Shown here: positions 34,378-43,395 of the stretch, piece after piece
Layout: the number at the start of each line of letters is the position of its first letter
Numbering within the stretch: position 1 is the stretch's first letter
Assembly (NCBI GenBank): GCA_034101475.1
Contig: JAXEJQ010000028.1
Coordinates: 1 to 64,000 of the forward strand
Direction: 5' to 3'
DNA length: 64,000 bases
Source of the DNA: Limivivens sp034101475
GTDB taxonomy: Bacteria; Bacillota; Clostridia; Lachnospirales; Lachnospiraceae
The notes under the pieces: model-generated
Databases searched by the model: none
The model's input: only the letters and a program-made list of their open reading frames with translations
What the model was told of the DNA's origin: nothing
Position numbers and translations under genes: made by a program

Positions 34378-37300
34378 ATGAAAGAAAAAAGGAAAGAGAA
34401 GGAAAAAGAAAAAAAGCAATGGAAAAGCGTTCGAATGCTGGCGGTAATCCTGCTGCTGGCATGGGGCCTTCTGACAGGAAACACGGCTTATGGAGAGTCC
34501 GCAGGAAAGGTTTATCCGATTCCGGCGGGAATCCTCCAGTATGATGCGGAGCTGGATCCGGAGATCGAGCAGTATGCTTCGGAAAAGCAGAATGGCGTTT
34601 TTCAGCTGCAGAATCAGACGCTGATGTTCTTTAATGCCGCTGCCGGCTCCTGGTTGCAGGTTTACGAATTCCCGAAGTCGGAATACAGTTATGACTCGGA
34701 AAGACACTGGTATGTGAATGAGAATTATTGGGATGCCTTTGTTCAGGGCGGATTGCTGTACTATATGTACAACAACTATTACAATGCCTATGGCAGCGAG
34801 ACCACGGTGCATGTCCTGGTGTATGACATGGAAGCCAGGCAGCTGGTAAAGGATATTCCGGTTCCCGGGCATTACGGTGAGGCGATCGGAGCTGATCCGT
34901 CAGGACGGATTTATCTGTTTTATGACGATGAAATGCCGGACGGGACATCCCGAAGCGGAATATCCGTGTACAGCAGTTCCGGGCAGCAGCTTGCTTCTCT
35001 GGACTATGGTGAACTTTACAGGAGCTGGAACCTGGGGTATGAGACCTCCAGCATTTATGAATTTAATGGCTTTCTGGCCGATGGTACCTTCTTTTATACG
35101 CGGATGGATGACTATCTGTACTGGGGCTACGACCATACCATGCAGACCCTGGCAAAAGGTACTTTTTCCGGCGGAAAGCTGACCCTGGAAAAGGATTATC
35201 TGTTTATGATGTGCCAGGCGCCTTTTAACCAGCATCGGGGCTGCATGCAGATCCTGAATAACAGCTATGCGGCAGATACAAACGGAAGCATCTATACGCT
35301 GAGCAGCCTGAAAAAGAATGAGGCAGAAAGTGTCCTGTACGTACAGCGTGAGGATCCGGAGTATACGGAAGATGCTTATGGCGATTACGGCAGCATTGGT
35401 GTCCGGGCTTTCTGCGACAGCAGTGACGGAAGCCTGTATTCCTATACGATGAATGGAAATATTTTTGTCTATGATCTGAAAACAAAGAAGCAGCAGAAGA
35501 AATACAGGACAGGCCATGAAGTTTTCAGTCTGCTGGAAATGGGCAGCCAGGTCATTGCTTTCGAAAAGGAAGACAGCAGCTATTTTGTGGAGGTGATTCC
35601 CAAATCTGCTTTCCGGAAGATCGAGACGGTGAAAATCAATCTGAACCAGACGGACAGTTACAAGGATCACACGGAAGAGGCAGTCCTGAAAAAATGGATG
35701 GCTTCCCGCATCGATTCTTCTGTCCAGGTATACGAAAAGGAACCTTCCGCAAAAGCTCCTTATCGTGCGGGAACCTACACGGAGGAAATGCAGGAAGGCC
35801 TGTTGAAGTATTCCAATTATCTGCGATGGCTGGGCGGATTGACCCCGTTTACCTGGGCGGATGATGAGACTTCGTCCAACGCCGCCAAGGCGGCAGTGGT
35901 GCTGGATGCCTCCGGGCAGTTCTCCCATTCCCCGGAAAAAACAGACAGCATTGCAGACATGAGCGACAGCTTCTTTGAAGCAGGAAAACAGGGGGCTTCC
36001 GACAGTAATCTGAGTTTGGCGTATCATGCAGATGCCTCTTCCTATATGGATGTGATGAACGGTTTCCTCAATGACACAGAGAATGTAAGCGCATTTGAAT
36101 GCGGGCACCGGTTCACCTTCCTGCAGCGGGGCGGCGCACAGATTGCCTACGGTTCCTCCGGCGCTTGCCTGGCTCAGACCATTGTGACGCCGGGAAATCA
36201 GGAGAACGAAACAGGAACCATCCATGGCGTGGATAATAACGATTATGCCTATACCTGGCCTGGAGCCGGAGCATTTCCGACGGATGTGATCAACACACGT
36301 GCCAGGTGGTCCATTAATCTGAACCTGGATAAGGTGGATCTGTCCAGTGAAGGCCTTCAGGTCATCATCAGGGATTTAAAGACCGGAAAGGAATATGATC
36401 AGACAAATACGCTGAGTACCAGTCGTTATATGGGAGTCAGTGCCTACGCGAACTGGTTTTACGGAGCCTGCATTATGTTTGATCCGCCGTCAGCAAGCTC
36501 CTATAAAGGGAAAAGCTATCTGGTGACGCTGAAAAATCTGGAAACACCGGAAGGAGATCCGGTGGAGCTGATCTACACCGTAAAATTCCTCTCCTATGAA
36601 GGGGTACATACCATTGACGGGGAAAAGAGACAGATTGATGCAAACGGAGCATCCCTTCCGGTAAAAGGAAGCCTCCATACTGTCAAAAACCTGACTTATG
36701 AAATCACAAAGACCTCTGCCACAAAGGGAACGGTCAGTGTGAAGAAACCGGTGAAAAAGGATCTGACCACCGTTGTCATCCCGGATACTGTGGTGATTGA
36801 CGGCTATTCCTTCAGGGTCACGGCGATTGGGGACGGCGCGCTGAAAGGCTGCACCGGGCTGAAGAAGGCCACCATCGGTGCCAATGTGACGAAGATCGGC
36901 AAGCAGGCCTTTGACGGCGATAAGGCTCTGAAAACCATTATAATCAACAGTGCATCTCTGAAATCGGTGGGAACCCGGGCCTTTCGGAATATTTACAAAA
37001 GGGCAGTTTTCAAAGTTCCGGCCAAAAAGGTAACTGCTTATACAGCCCTCCTGAAGAAGGGCGGAACCAAAACCTCCATGCAGGTCAGGGCAATGGTGGT
37101 AAAGGAATATACGGTTACGTTCAAAAACGGTTCCAAGACGGTGAAAATCCAGAAGGTTGTTTCCGGAAAATCCGCTTCCGCACCGGAACTGACAAAAAAA
37201 GGATATGTGCTGACCTGGAGCCAGGACTTCTCAAAAGTAACGAAGAACCTGACTGTAAAAGCCGTGTGGATACCGCAACTCCCGAAGCAGGGAAAGACTT

Positions 37301-37656
37301 ATTCTGCCGGACAGTTTAAGTATAAGGTTACAAAGTCAGATAAAAAGAACGGAACTGCTCAGATTGTGGGCGTGACAGACAGTACGGCCACCGTTCTCAC
37401 CATTCCAAAAAAGGTAAAGCTGGGCAAATATGAGTTCCGGATTACTTCCATCGGGAAGTCCGCCTTTGCAAAATGCGGCAAACTGAAAAAAGTGGTGATT
37501 CAGACTTCGGATCTGCAGACCATTGGGAAATCGATTTTCGGAAAAATTTCCGGGAAAGTGACCGTGCAGGTACCGAAAGCCAGAGAAAAAGCCTACACGG
37601 CCCTGCTGAAAAAAGCGGGAGTCAGCAGCAAATGTAAGATTACGGCAGGAGCATAA
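34378..37656 (+). CDS. Large secreted CAP-domain / BspA-type LRR protein
   Basis: The 1092-residue protein has a long basic N-terminus and signal peptide (SVRMLAVILLLAWGLLTG, cleavage near AYG). Residues about 35-420 contain many Tyr/Gly-rich beta-strand repeats that could form a propeller. A CAP/SCP-like domain follows at about 465-605 (LLKYSNYLRWLGGLTPFTWA, SSNAAKAAVVLDASGQFSHS), then a beta domain, an LRR_5 block (about 800-885; AIGDGALKGCTGLKKATIG), a Flg_new-type repeat (911-965) and a second LRR block. The last third is paralogous to the gene ending at 846. No LPXTG or other anchor is visible. It is probably a cell-surface or secreted factor; the specific role is unknown. RBS CAGGAGAG precedes ATG 34378. 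Confidence 0.85.
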   Translation: MKEKRKEKEKEKKQWKSVRMLAVILLLAWGLLTGNTAYGESAGKVYPIPAGILQYDAELDPEIEQYASEKQNGVFQLQNQTLMFFNAAAGSWLQVYEFPKSEYSYDSERHWYVNENYWDAFVQGGLLYYMYNNYYNAYGSETTVHVLVYDMEARQLVKDIPVPGHYGEAIGADPSGRIYLFYDDEMPDGTSRSGISVYSSSGQQLASLDYGELYRSWNLGYETSSIYEFNGFLADGTFFYTRMDDYLYWGYDHTMQTLAKGTFSGGKLTLEKDYLFMMCQAPFNQHRGCMQILNNSYAADTNGSIYTLSSLKKNEAESVLYVQREDPEYTEDAYGDYGSIGVRAFCDSSDGSLYSYTMNGNIFVYDLKTKKQQKKYRTGHEVFSLLEMGSQVIAFEKEDSSYFVEVIPKSAFRKIETVKINLNQTDSYKDHTEEAVLKKWMASRIDSSVQVYEKEPSAKAPYRAGTYTEEMQEGLLKYSNYLRWLGGLTPFTWADDETSSNAAKAAVVLDASGQFSHSPEKTDSIADMSDSFFEAGKQGASDSNLSLAYHADASSYMDVMNGFLNDTENVSAFECGHRFTFLQRGGAQIAYGSSGACLAQTIVTPGNQENETGTIHGVDNNDYAYTWPGAGAFPTDVINTRARWSINLNLDKVDLSSEGLQVIIRDLKTGKEYDQTNTLSTSRYMGVSAYANWFYGACIMFDPPSASSYKGKSYLVTLKNLETPEGDPVELIYTVKFLSYEGVHTIDGEKRQIDANGASLPVKGSLHTVKNLTYEITKTSATKGTVSVKKPVKKDLTTVVIPDTVVIDGYSFRVTAIGDGALKGCTGLKKATIGANVTKIGKQAFDGDKALKTIIINSASLKSVGTRAFRNIYKRAVFKVPAKKVTAYTALLKKGGTKTSMQVRAMVVKEYTVTFKNGSKTVKIQKVVSGKSASAPELTKKGYVLTWSQDFSKVTKNLTVKAVWIPQLPKQGKTYSAGQFKYKVTKSDKKNGTAQIVGVTDSTATVLTIPKKVKLGKYEFRITSIGKSAFAKCGKLKKVVIQTSDLQTIGKSIFGKISGKVTVQVPKAREKAYTALLKKAGVSSKCKITAGA

Positions 37657-37693
37657 GCCAGCGCAGAAGAAAAAAGAGATAGAGAAAGAGATG

Positions 37694-37745
37694 AAGAAAG
37701 ACATCGGAACAGTTCCGGTTAAAGGAACAGAACCGGTGTCTTTCT
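37694..37745. terminator. Candidate terminator between convergent genes
   Basis: AGAAAGACATCGG and CCGGTGTCTTTCT pair with one G-T across a 25-base loop that contains two copies of GGAACAG. T-rich sequence follows on the minus strand. It would serve the CAP/LRR gene and the Rpn gene. Confidence 0.5.
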
Positions 37746-37755
37746 GTGTGAAGCG

Positions 37756-38736
37756 TCAGGTGTCGGAAAAAGTGCCGGAATATTGTCGGTAAGAAGCCAG
37801 TGCCTCCTCCGGAGACATGGAGAAGTGCTTCCGGATTTTTTCAAGGATTCGGTTTTCCGGTGTGCCTTCTTCCAGATTGTCAGAAATGAATGCGCGAAGT
37901 CCTTCAGCACGTCCTTCAGCAAGTCCTTCAGCACGTCCCTCAGCAAGTCCCTCAGCACGTCCTTCTCTTCTGTTGATTTCCCGTTCCTCCTCACGTGCAA
38001 AAGACATAAAAAGCTGGTCGTCGTATTCGTCTAAAAACATTTCCACTACCTCCTTGCGCTGGACAGATAAAATATCTTCCAGAACGTTGTCTGCAATACA
38101 TGTCTCAATTGCCACAGAAACTGCCGTTTCGATGTTCAGCCCGTTGGACTGATTTTTTCGGATTGAGGCGATGAAACGGGCATAGTCCTTCAGACGACGG
38201 CATTTGTCCATCAGTTCCCGGTTCTTTCCAAGGTTAATATTCAGCATAATGGCCTTCACTTCCAAACAGGGTTCCGGCAAAGGGGTACGGATACCTGTGA
38301 CAGCAAAAGCATCGGATAGCTTCAGCTCCAGCCGTTCCGGTTCCTCTTTGAGACCGTTGTAAAAAACAATAAACTGTGGAAAGGGAAGCTGCTTCAGCTG
38401 GCTGCTGTAGATATTCAGCTTATTCTGCTCAATGTATTTCCGGTAAGTACGGGCAAAATACAGAAGTCCGCGGACAGGCATGTTCGGGTTGAAAGAACTC
38501 TGATGTTCCCAGAGATTCAGGATGTTGTCCAAAAGAAAGGACAGGTCATTTTCCATGCCGACGTAGAGAACATCCTCAAGGGTTGTAATCTGGAGTGCCT
38601 CCGGATCCGTATAATGGGTATCAGCCATCGCGTTGTAGAGATCCAGAATATCGTGCTTATTTCGAAAAATCAGTCGGAACAGGAGATCCTTGTGCTTTGA
38701 AGCAATTGTTAATGAATGCAAATGATTATTTAGCAT
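37756..38736 (-). CDS. Rpn family recombination-promoting nuclease / PD-(D/E)XK transposase-like protein
   Basis: The 326-residue protein begins with HKDLLFRLIFRNKHDILDLYNA, the start of the Rpn/PDDEXK_2 family, and keeps LLYFARTYRKYI and FPQFIVFYNG in the nuclease core. Near the C-terminus an EGRAEGLA octapeptide repeats about three times (24-bp DNA repeat at 37898-37963), a common variable feature in this family. The ATG at 38736 has AGAGGTG upstream. Members are diverse nucleases encoded in many copies in gut Clostridia; the family has been linked to RecA-independent recombination and phage defence. No transposon ends flank it. A clear promoter precedes it. Confidence 0.85.
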   Translation of the reverse strand: MLNNHLHSLTIASKHKDLLFRLIFRNKHDILDLYNAMADTHYTDPEALQITTLEDVLYVGMENDLSFLLDNILNLWEHQSSFNPNMPVRGLLYFARTYRKYIEQNKLNIYSSQLKQLPFPQFIVFYNGLKEEPERLELKLSDAFAVTGIRTPLPEPCLEVKAIMLNINLGKNRELMDKCRRLKDYARFIASIRKNQSNGLNIETAVSVAIETCIADNVLEDILSVQRKEVVEMFLDEYDDQLFMSFAREEEREINRREGRAEGLAEGRAEGLAEGRAEGLRAFISDNLEEGTPENRILEKIRKHFSMSPEEALASYRQYSGTFSDT

Positions 38737-38748
38737 AATTACACCTCT

Positions 38749-38776
38749 ATTATATAGAATTGAGAAAAAAATGCAA
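38749..38776 (-). promoter_or_regulatory. Promoter of the Rpn-family gene
   Basis: On the minus strand TTGCAT (38776-38771), a 16-base T-rich spacer and TATAAT (38754-38749) lie just before the RBS, giving an almost leaderless short transcript start. Confidence 0.6.
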
Positions 38777-38788
38777 GAAAAAAATAGG

Positions 38789-39002
38789 GTAATTGTTCAG
38801 AGACAACCTTCAAAATGCTTTGCATTTCGTCGGTGCGGCGTATCCGCCAAATAAAATGATGGCAGGATTGTGGAAGTGAGCAGCACGGAAAATCGACGGA
38901 AGGCTCATTTGTCGGGCAATTCATATAATTTCAAAAACAGCCTTAAGAATCTAAGTATTTTACGTCTGTTTTATGAAATTATGCCTGGCTCTGAACAGTT
39001 AC
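38789..39002. repeat. 214-bp element with 14-bp terminal inverted repeats (MITE-like)
   Basis: GTAATTGTTCAGAG at 38789-38802 is inverted, with one mismatch, as CTCTGAACAGTTAC at 38989-39002. Inside lie small hairpins (AAATGC/GCATTT near 38813-38826, GGCG/CGCC near 38837-38847) and, at 38859-38923 on the minus strand, a copy of the repeat module seen at 10611-10668 joined to the ACAATCCTGCC arm of the hairpin core. The same end sequence occurs at 52664-52676. No coding potential is seen. It fills most of the gap between the Rpn promoter and the aminopeptidase terminator; the rest, 39003-39154, shows nothing. Confidence 0.65.
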
Positions 39003-39154
39003 AAAATTAGAAAATGAAAAAAGTTCTGAAACTCAGAGATGAAAAAGAATATTTGATAAAAACAAAGAGCGCCTTTGCTGATTTTGATTCTATCAGAGGA
39101 TGCATATATTTGCAAGAACATTTGCATGAAAAATTTCGACAGGATCGGCAGAAA

Positions 39155-39197
39155 CGGGACACCGCGCCAGGGAATGGTTTTCATGTCGCGGTGCCCG
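39155..39197 (-). terminator. Candidate terminator of the aminopeptidase gene
   Basis: CGGGACACCGCG (39155-39166) and CGCGGTGCCCG (39187-39197) pair, with one bulge, over a 20-base loop. On the minus strand only TTT follows, so efficiency is uncertain. Confidence 0.4.
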
Positions 39198-39208
39198 GAA
39201 ATGGGTTC

Positions 39209-40477
39209 TTAACGGAAAAATACTTTTGCAGCTTCAATCAGATATGCAGTATCTTTTACTCCGGCCGTTTCGTAGGGAGAATGCATGGCGAGCTGAGGAA
39301 GGCCGATATCTGCAGTATTCAGCGCTACCCGGGTGTTGGAAATATTTCCCAGAGTGGAACCGCCTGCCATATCGGAACGATTGGTAAAAATCTGCACCGG
39401 AACATCTGCCTGTCTGCAGAGATCCTGGAACATGGCGGCAGAGACGCCGTCCGTACAGTATTTCTGGGCGGCATTGAATTTCAGGACAATTCCGCCGTTC
39501 AGAACCGGACGGTTTACCGGATCCGCTTTATCGGTGTGGTTCGGGTGAAGAGCGTGGGCATTGTCTGCGGAAATCATGAAGCTTTTTGCAAGGTTGATCA
39601 GATAATCTTCCCGGGTCAGCCCCAAAGCGCTGTGAATCCGGGTAAGGGTATCATACAGGAAGGTGGAAGCTGCTCCCTGTCTGGTGCCGCTGCCCACCTC
39701 TTCGTTGTCGAAAACACAGTGCATTGCCAGGTGTTCCTGCCTTTCAGCCTGAAGAAAGCCCTGAAGGGAAGCGAAAGCGCACTGCAGATCATCCAGTCTG
39801 CCGCTGGAAAGATATTCGCCGGATGCGCCCCAGATGCTGCCTTCCTGGCGGTTGTACAGGAAGAGATCATGGCCCAGAATCTGATTTTCTGCAACACCTG
39901 CGGCATCTGCCACCTGCTTCAGAAAGGTTCCTTTGGCAGTGATATCACCATACAGAGGAAGGAGATCTTTCTGAGCGTTGTATTCGTAACCGCTGTTCAC
40001 TTCCCGGTTCATATGGATGGCAAGATTTGGAATCAGAACCAGATCCCGGTCCAGATTGACCAGCTTTGTGACAAAACGGTGATTCTCCCTGATAATGACA
40101 CGGCCTGCCACAGAAAGGGGACGGTCAAACCAGGGAGCACAGAGCATTCCGCCGTAACGTTCCACATTCAGTTTGACATATTGATTTTCCACGGCTATTT
40201 CCGGATTTTCCTTGATTTTAAAAGCGGGAGAGTCACTGTGGCTGGCGAGAATCCGAAAGCCGCAGATACCAGATGACGGGATGGAAAAGGCAATCAGAGA
40301 AGAATCATTCCGGGTCACCACATAATTGCCTCCCGGGATCAGATTCCATTTCTCATCTTCCCGGATTTCCGTAAAGCCCTGATTCAGAAGGTGATCTTTC
40401 ATCGTCTGGACAGCGTGAAAGCAGGTAGGGCTGTTTTTCAGAAAAGTTAACAGATCTATTGCGGTTTGATGATACAT
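39209..40477 (-). CDS. M18 family aminopeptidase
   Basis: The 422-residue protein has the M18 layout: HTFxxV-like N-terminus (LLTFLKNSPTCFHAVQTMKD), first zinc His in ASHSDSPAFK, the Asp/Glu motif VFDNEEVGSGTRQGA and a late DMAGGSTLGNISNT with a C-terminal His in MHSPYETAG. It is a dinuclear zinc, dodecameric cytosolic enzyme that removes N-terminal, often acidic, residues. GGAGG lies 5-9 bases before the ATG. It is transcribed divergently from the L-ribulokinase gene; the repeat at 40491-40606 sits in the shared gap, starting 14 bases upstream of its start codon. Confidence 0.92.
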   Translation of the reverse strand: MYHQTAIDLLTFLKNSPTCFHAVQTMKDHLLNQGFTEIREDEKWNLIPGGNYVVTRNDSSLIAFSIPSSGICGFRILASHSDSPAFKIKENPEIAVENQYVKLNVERYGGMLCAPWFDRPLSVAGRVIIRENHRFVTKLVNLDRDLVLIPNLAIHMNREVNSGYEYNAQKDLLPLYGDITAKGTFLKQVADAAGVAENQILGHDLFLYNRQEGSIWGASGEYLSSGRLDDLQCAFASLQGFLQAERQEHLAMHCVFDNEEVGSGTRQGAASTFLYDTLTRIHSALGLTREDYLINLAKSFMISADNAHALHPNHTDKADPVNRPVLNGGIVLKFNAAQKYCTDGVSAAMFQDLCRQADVPVQIFTNRSDMAGGSTLGNISNTRVALNTADIGLPQLAMHSPYETAGVKDTAYLIEAAKVFFR

Positions 40478-40490
40478 AATATGCCTCCAT

Positions 40491-40606
40491 GCTCATTTTT
40501 CAATGAAAAATGGCTTCTTGCTCATGTTTTGCGGGTCCCATAGACATAAAAATACCTGCAAGCATGTATTTTTATGTCCATTTGCCCCTTGGCTCATTTT
40601 ATAATG
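40491..40606 (+). repeat. Intergenic hairpin-module repeat, second copy
   Basis: It aligns along its length with 10692-10804: GCTCAT, GAAAAATGGCT, TTGCTCATGTTTTGCGGG, then the hairpin and CCCCTTGGCTCATTTTATAA at the end. The hairpin has a perfect 13-bp stem, GACATAAAAATAC (40543-40555) and GTATTTTTATGTC (40566-40578). Compared with 54957-54998, G-C pairs have become A-T pairs on both sides. Confidence 0.75.
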
Positions 40607-40702
40607 CGGGGCAGGATGTGTCAAGTGGCGGCCCCTGCCTGAATGTTTTTAGCAGGAGACTTGTGAAAAAGAGAGAAAAATGTGTGGCATTTCCATGGGA
40701 GT

Positions 40703-40711
40703 ATTGATATA
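40703..40711 (+). promoter_or_regulatory. Extended -10 promoter of the ribulokinase gene
   Basis: TGATATAAT gives a TGN extension plus a consensus TATAAT at 40706-40711, 55 bases before the ATG. The -35 position (TGGCAT at about 40684) is poor, which suggests activator control or reliance on the extended -10. Confidence 0.55.
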
Positions 40712-40766
40712 ATCACAATAGAGTGGGCAGTGCCCGGAAAACAAAGGTAACAGGAGGAAGTATTTT

Positions 40767-42365
40767 ATGGGAATGGAAGCAAAGGAACTGATCCAAAACG
40801 GACAGGCAGTTCTGGGAATTGAATTCGGTTCCACCAGAATTAAAGGGGTTCTGATTGATGAGAAGCATGAGGTGATTGCCTCCGGAAGCCATGATTGGGA
40901 AAATCGTCTGGAAAATAATATCTGGACCTACAGTCTGGAGGATATCTGGACCGGTCTGCAGCATTGCTATCAGGATCTGGCAGAAAATGTAAAGAAAACC
41001 TACGGCGTTGCCATTGAAAAGCTGGCAGCCATCGGCTTCAGCGGTATGATGCACGGATATATGGCCTTTAATGAAGCGGATGAGCTTCTGGTGCCGTTTC
41101 GTACCTGGAGAAATACGATTACGGAGGAAGCATCAGAAAAGCTGACAGAGCTTTTCCGGTATCATATTCCCCAGAGATGGAGCATTGCTCATCTGTATCA
41201 GGCCATTCTGAACGGCGAGGAGCATGTGAAGGATGTGCGCTTCTTTACCACTCTGGCGGGCTATATTCACTGGAAAATGACGGGGAAAAAGGTACTGGGT
41301 GTCGGCGAGGCCTCCGGTATGTTTCCCATTGATATTGAAACGGCGAAATTTAACACCCGAATGATCGGGCAGTTTGATGAAGCGATTGCTTCCCGAGGAT
41401 TTCCGTGGAAGCTGGCCGAGATCCTGCCCCAGGTGCTGGTGGCTGGTGAGGATGCGGGCGCGCTGACAGAGGAAGGCGCCAGACTTCTGGATCCCACCGG
41501 AACTCTGCAGGCAGGCATTCCCATGTGTCCGCCGGAAGGCGATGCCGGGACAGGCATGGCTGCTACAAACAGTGTGGCCAGACGTACCGGAAACGTTTCG
41601 GCCGGACCCTCGGTATTTGGTATGGTGGTTCTGGAAAAGGAGCTTTCCAAAGTCTATCCGGAGATTGACCTGGTTACTACGCCGGCAGGAGATCTTGTGG
41701 CCATGGTTCACTGCAACAACTGTACCTCTGATCTGAATGCCTGGGTGGGCCTGTTTAAGGAATTCGCGGAAGCGTTCGGCATGGAAGTGGACATGACAAA
41801 GCTGTTTGGAACGCTGTACAACAAGGCTCTGGAGGGAGATCCGGACTGCGGAGGTCTGTTAGCCTACAACTACTTCTCGGGGGAACATATCACAGGTTTC
41901 GAAGCGGGACGTCCGCTTTTCGTGAGAACACCGGACAGCAGATTTAACCTGGCGAATTTTATGCGGGTTCATCTGTGCACCTCTCTGGGAGCGCTGAAAA
42001 CAGGTCTGGATATTCTGTTCAAGCAGGAACAGGTTCAGATGGATGAAATGCTGGGACACGGCGGTCTGTTTAAGACAAAGGGTGTGGGTCAGAGACTTCT
42101 GGCAGGTGCTATCAATGTTCCGGTATCGGTGATGGAGACTGCAGGAGAAGGCGGCGCCTGGGGAATTGCCCTGCTGGCAGCCTACATGATCCGCAAAGGC
42201 GAACAGGAGACCCTGGATGGTTATCTGGCAGAAAAGGTATTTGCCGGAAAGACAGGAACCAAACTGGATCCGGATCCCGAAGATGTGAAAGGTTTTGATG
42301 AATTTATTAAGCGCTATATCGGTGGTCTGCCCATTGAGCGTGCAGCTGTTGACAGCCTGAAATAA
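40767..42365 (+). CDS. FGGY-family carbohydrate kinase, probable L-ribulokinase
   Basis: The 532-residue protein has the FGGY N-terminal ATP/sugar motif VLGIEFGSTRIKGVLID, the FSGMMHGYMAF block and the C-terminal AGEGGAWGIALLAAYM region. It is closest in style to the unusual kinases that replace AraB in some Bacteroidetes and Clostridia, and the next gene is araD, so phosphorylation of L-ribulose is inferred. Xylulokinase is the main alternative. AGGAGG precedes ATG 40767. No araA or transporter is present in the window, so the rest of L-arabinose catabolism must lie elsewhere. Confidence 0.82.
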   Translation: MGMEAKELIQNGQAVLGIEFGSTRIKGVLIDEKHEVIASGSHDWENRLENNIWTYSLEDIWTGLQHCYQDLAENVKKTYGVAIEKLAAIGFSGMMHGYMAFNEADELLVPFRTWRNTITEEASEKLTELFRYHIPQRWSIAHLYQAILNGEEHVKDVRFFTTLAGYIHWKMTGKKVLGVGEASGMFPIDIETAKFNTRMIGQFDEAIASRGFPWKLAEILPQVLVAGEDAGALTEEGARLLDPTGTLQAGIPMCPPEGDAGTGMAATNSVARRTGNVSAGPSVFGMVVLEKELSKVYPEIDLVTTPAGDLVAMVHCNNCTSDLNAWVGLFKEFAEAFGMEVDMTKLFGTLYNKALEGDPDCGGLLAYNYFSGEHITGFEAGRPLFVRTPDSRFNLANFMRVHLCTSLGALKTGLDILFKQEQVQMDEMLGHGGLFKTKGVGQRLLAGAINVPVSVMETAGEGGAWGIALLAAYMIRKGEQETLDGYLAEKVFAGKTGTKLDPDPEDVKGFDEFIKRYIGGLPIERAAVDSLK

Positions 42366-42479
42366 GAAGAATGGTACCGGGCGAAGATGGCTCTGTTCCC
42401 TGAAAAACGCGGCAGAATGTCTGCCGTTGGAAAACCTTACAAAGCGGCTGCTCTATGATTCGTTTATAAGGAGAAAAAT

Positions 42480-43178
42480 ATGTTAGAAGAGTTAAAACAG
42501 AAAGTTTATGAAGCAAATATGGATCTGCCCCGCTACGGTCTTGTGACCTTTACCTGGGGCAATGTCAGCGCCATTGACCGGGAAACCGGCCTGTTTGTCA
42601 TCAAGCCCAGTGGCGTGGACTATGACAAACTGACTCCGGAGGATATGGTGGTGGTAAATCTGCAGGGCGAAAAAGTGGAGGGACGATACAATCCTTCCTC
42701 TGACACCCCCACTCATGTGGAGCTGTACAAAGCCTTTCCGAAGATTGGCGGCATTGTTCATACCCATTCTTCCTGGGCGACGAGCTGGGCACAGTCCGGA
42801 CGCTCCATTCCGTGTTATGGAACCACCCATGCGGATTACATTTACGGAGAGGTTCCATGCCTGCGCTGCCTGACAAAGGAGGAGATCGAGGGTGCCTACG
42901 AGACAAATACCGGTCTTCTGATTGCTGATTATTTTAAGGATAAGGACTATGAAGCGGTTCCGGCGGTTCTGTGCAAAAACCACGGCCCCTTTACCTGGGG
43001 CAAGGACGCCCATGAGGCGGTACATAATGCCGTGGTTCTGGAGGAAGTGGCGAAAATGGCCGCCCGCTGTGAAAGCATTCATCCGCAGGTGCAGCCTGCG
43101 CCTCAGGAACTGCAGGATAAGCATTATTACAGGAAGCATGGGGCCAATGCGTACTATGGTCAGGGGAATCGTTTATGA
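42480..43178 (+). CDS. araD: L-ribulose-5-phosphate 4-epimerase
   Basis: The 232-residue class II aldolase/epimerase has TFTWGNVSAIDRETG, the SSDTPTHVELYKAFP block, the zinc histidines in GIVHTHSSWATSWA, and a C-terminal HGANAYYGQ, all matching AraD. It converts L-ribulose 5-phosphate to D-xylulose 5-phosphate, linking arabinose to the pentose phosphate pathway. It lies 114 bases behind the kinase with no terminator between them (only a small CGGCAG/CTGCCG hairpin without T run), so they are probably co-transcribed. RBS AAGGAGA precedes the ATG. Confidence 0.95.
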   Translation: MLEELKQKVYEANMDLPRYGLVTFTWGNVSAIDRETGLFVIKPSGVDYDKLTPEDMVVVNLQGEKVEGRYNPSSDTPTHVELYKAFPKIGGIVHTHSSWATSWAQSGRSIPCYGTTHADYIYGEVPCLRCLTKEEIEGAYETNTGLLIADYFKDKDYEAVPAVLCKNHGPFTWGKDAHEAVHNAVVLEEVAKMAARCESIHPQVQPAPQELQDKHYYRKHGANAYYGQGNRL

Positions 43179-43185
43179 AAAAGAA

Positions 43186-43383
43186 ATGGAAACGCTTCCG
43201 TGTTTTTGGAATCTTTGTCCCTCCGGCGGCCATGGCTGGGTGGAGATCAATGGAAAGGTTTACGATCCGGACTGGGCGCTTGTCAGCAAAGTGGATTCCT
43301 ATTTTGGAATGTCCTATGATTTAAGCGGTGTGAACGGAAGGCCGAACTATAAGGCAAACAGATATTATACCGTCAAAATTTAA
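43186..43383 (+). pseudogene. C-terminal fragment of a transglutaminase-like protein
   Basis: Eight bases after araD a frame of about 65 codons contains SGGHGWVEINGKVYDPDWAL and ends GRPNYKANRYYTVKI. This resembles the C-terminal part of bacterial transglutaminase-core domains, with the H-x-W-V/x-E-I-x-G pattern and DPDW. The catalytic Cys region and the whole N-terminal part are absent, and there is no convincing ribosome-binding site, so it is read as a truncated remnant fused behind araD. It shares the terminator at 43396. Confidence 0.55.
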
Positions 43384-43395
43384 AGAGATTTCTGA

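Noticed and set aside
37898..37963. CRISPR-like array
   Set aside because: The 12/24-bp repeats have no spacers and encode the EGRAEGLA protein repeat of the Rpn-family gene.
37756..38736. Complete insertion sequence around the Rpn-family gene
   Set aside because: No inverted ends or target duplications flank the gene, and this family is mostly not carried by classical insertion sequences.
39014..40276. Plus-strand frame of 420 codons over the M18 aminopeptidase
   Set aside because: All but its first 65 codons are antisense to the aminopeptidase. The free N-terminal part resembles nothing known and lacks a good ribosome-binding site.
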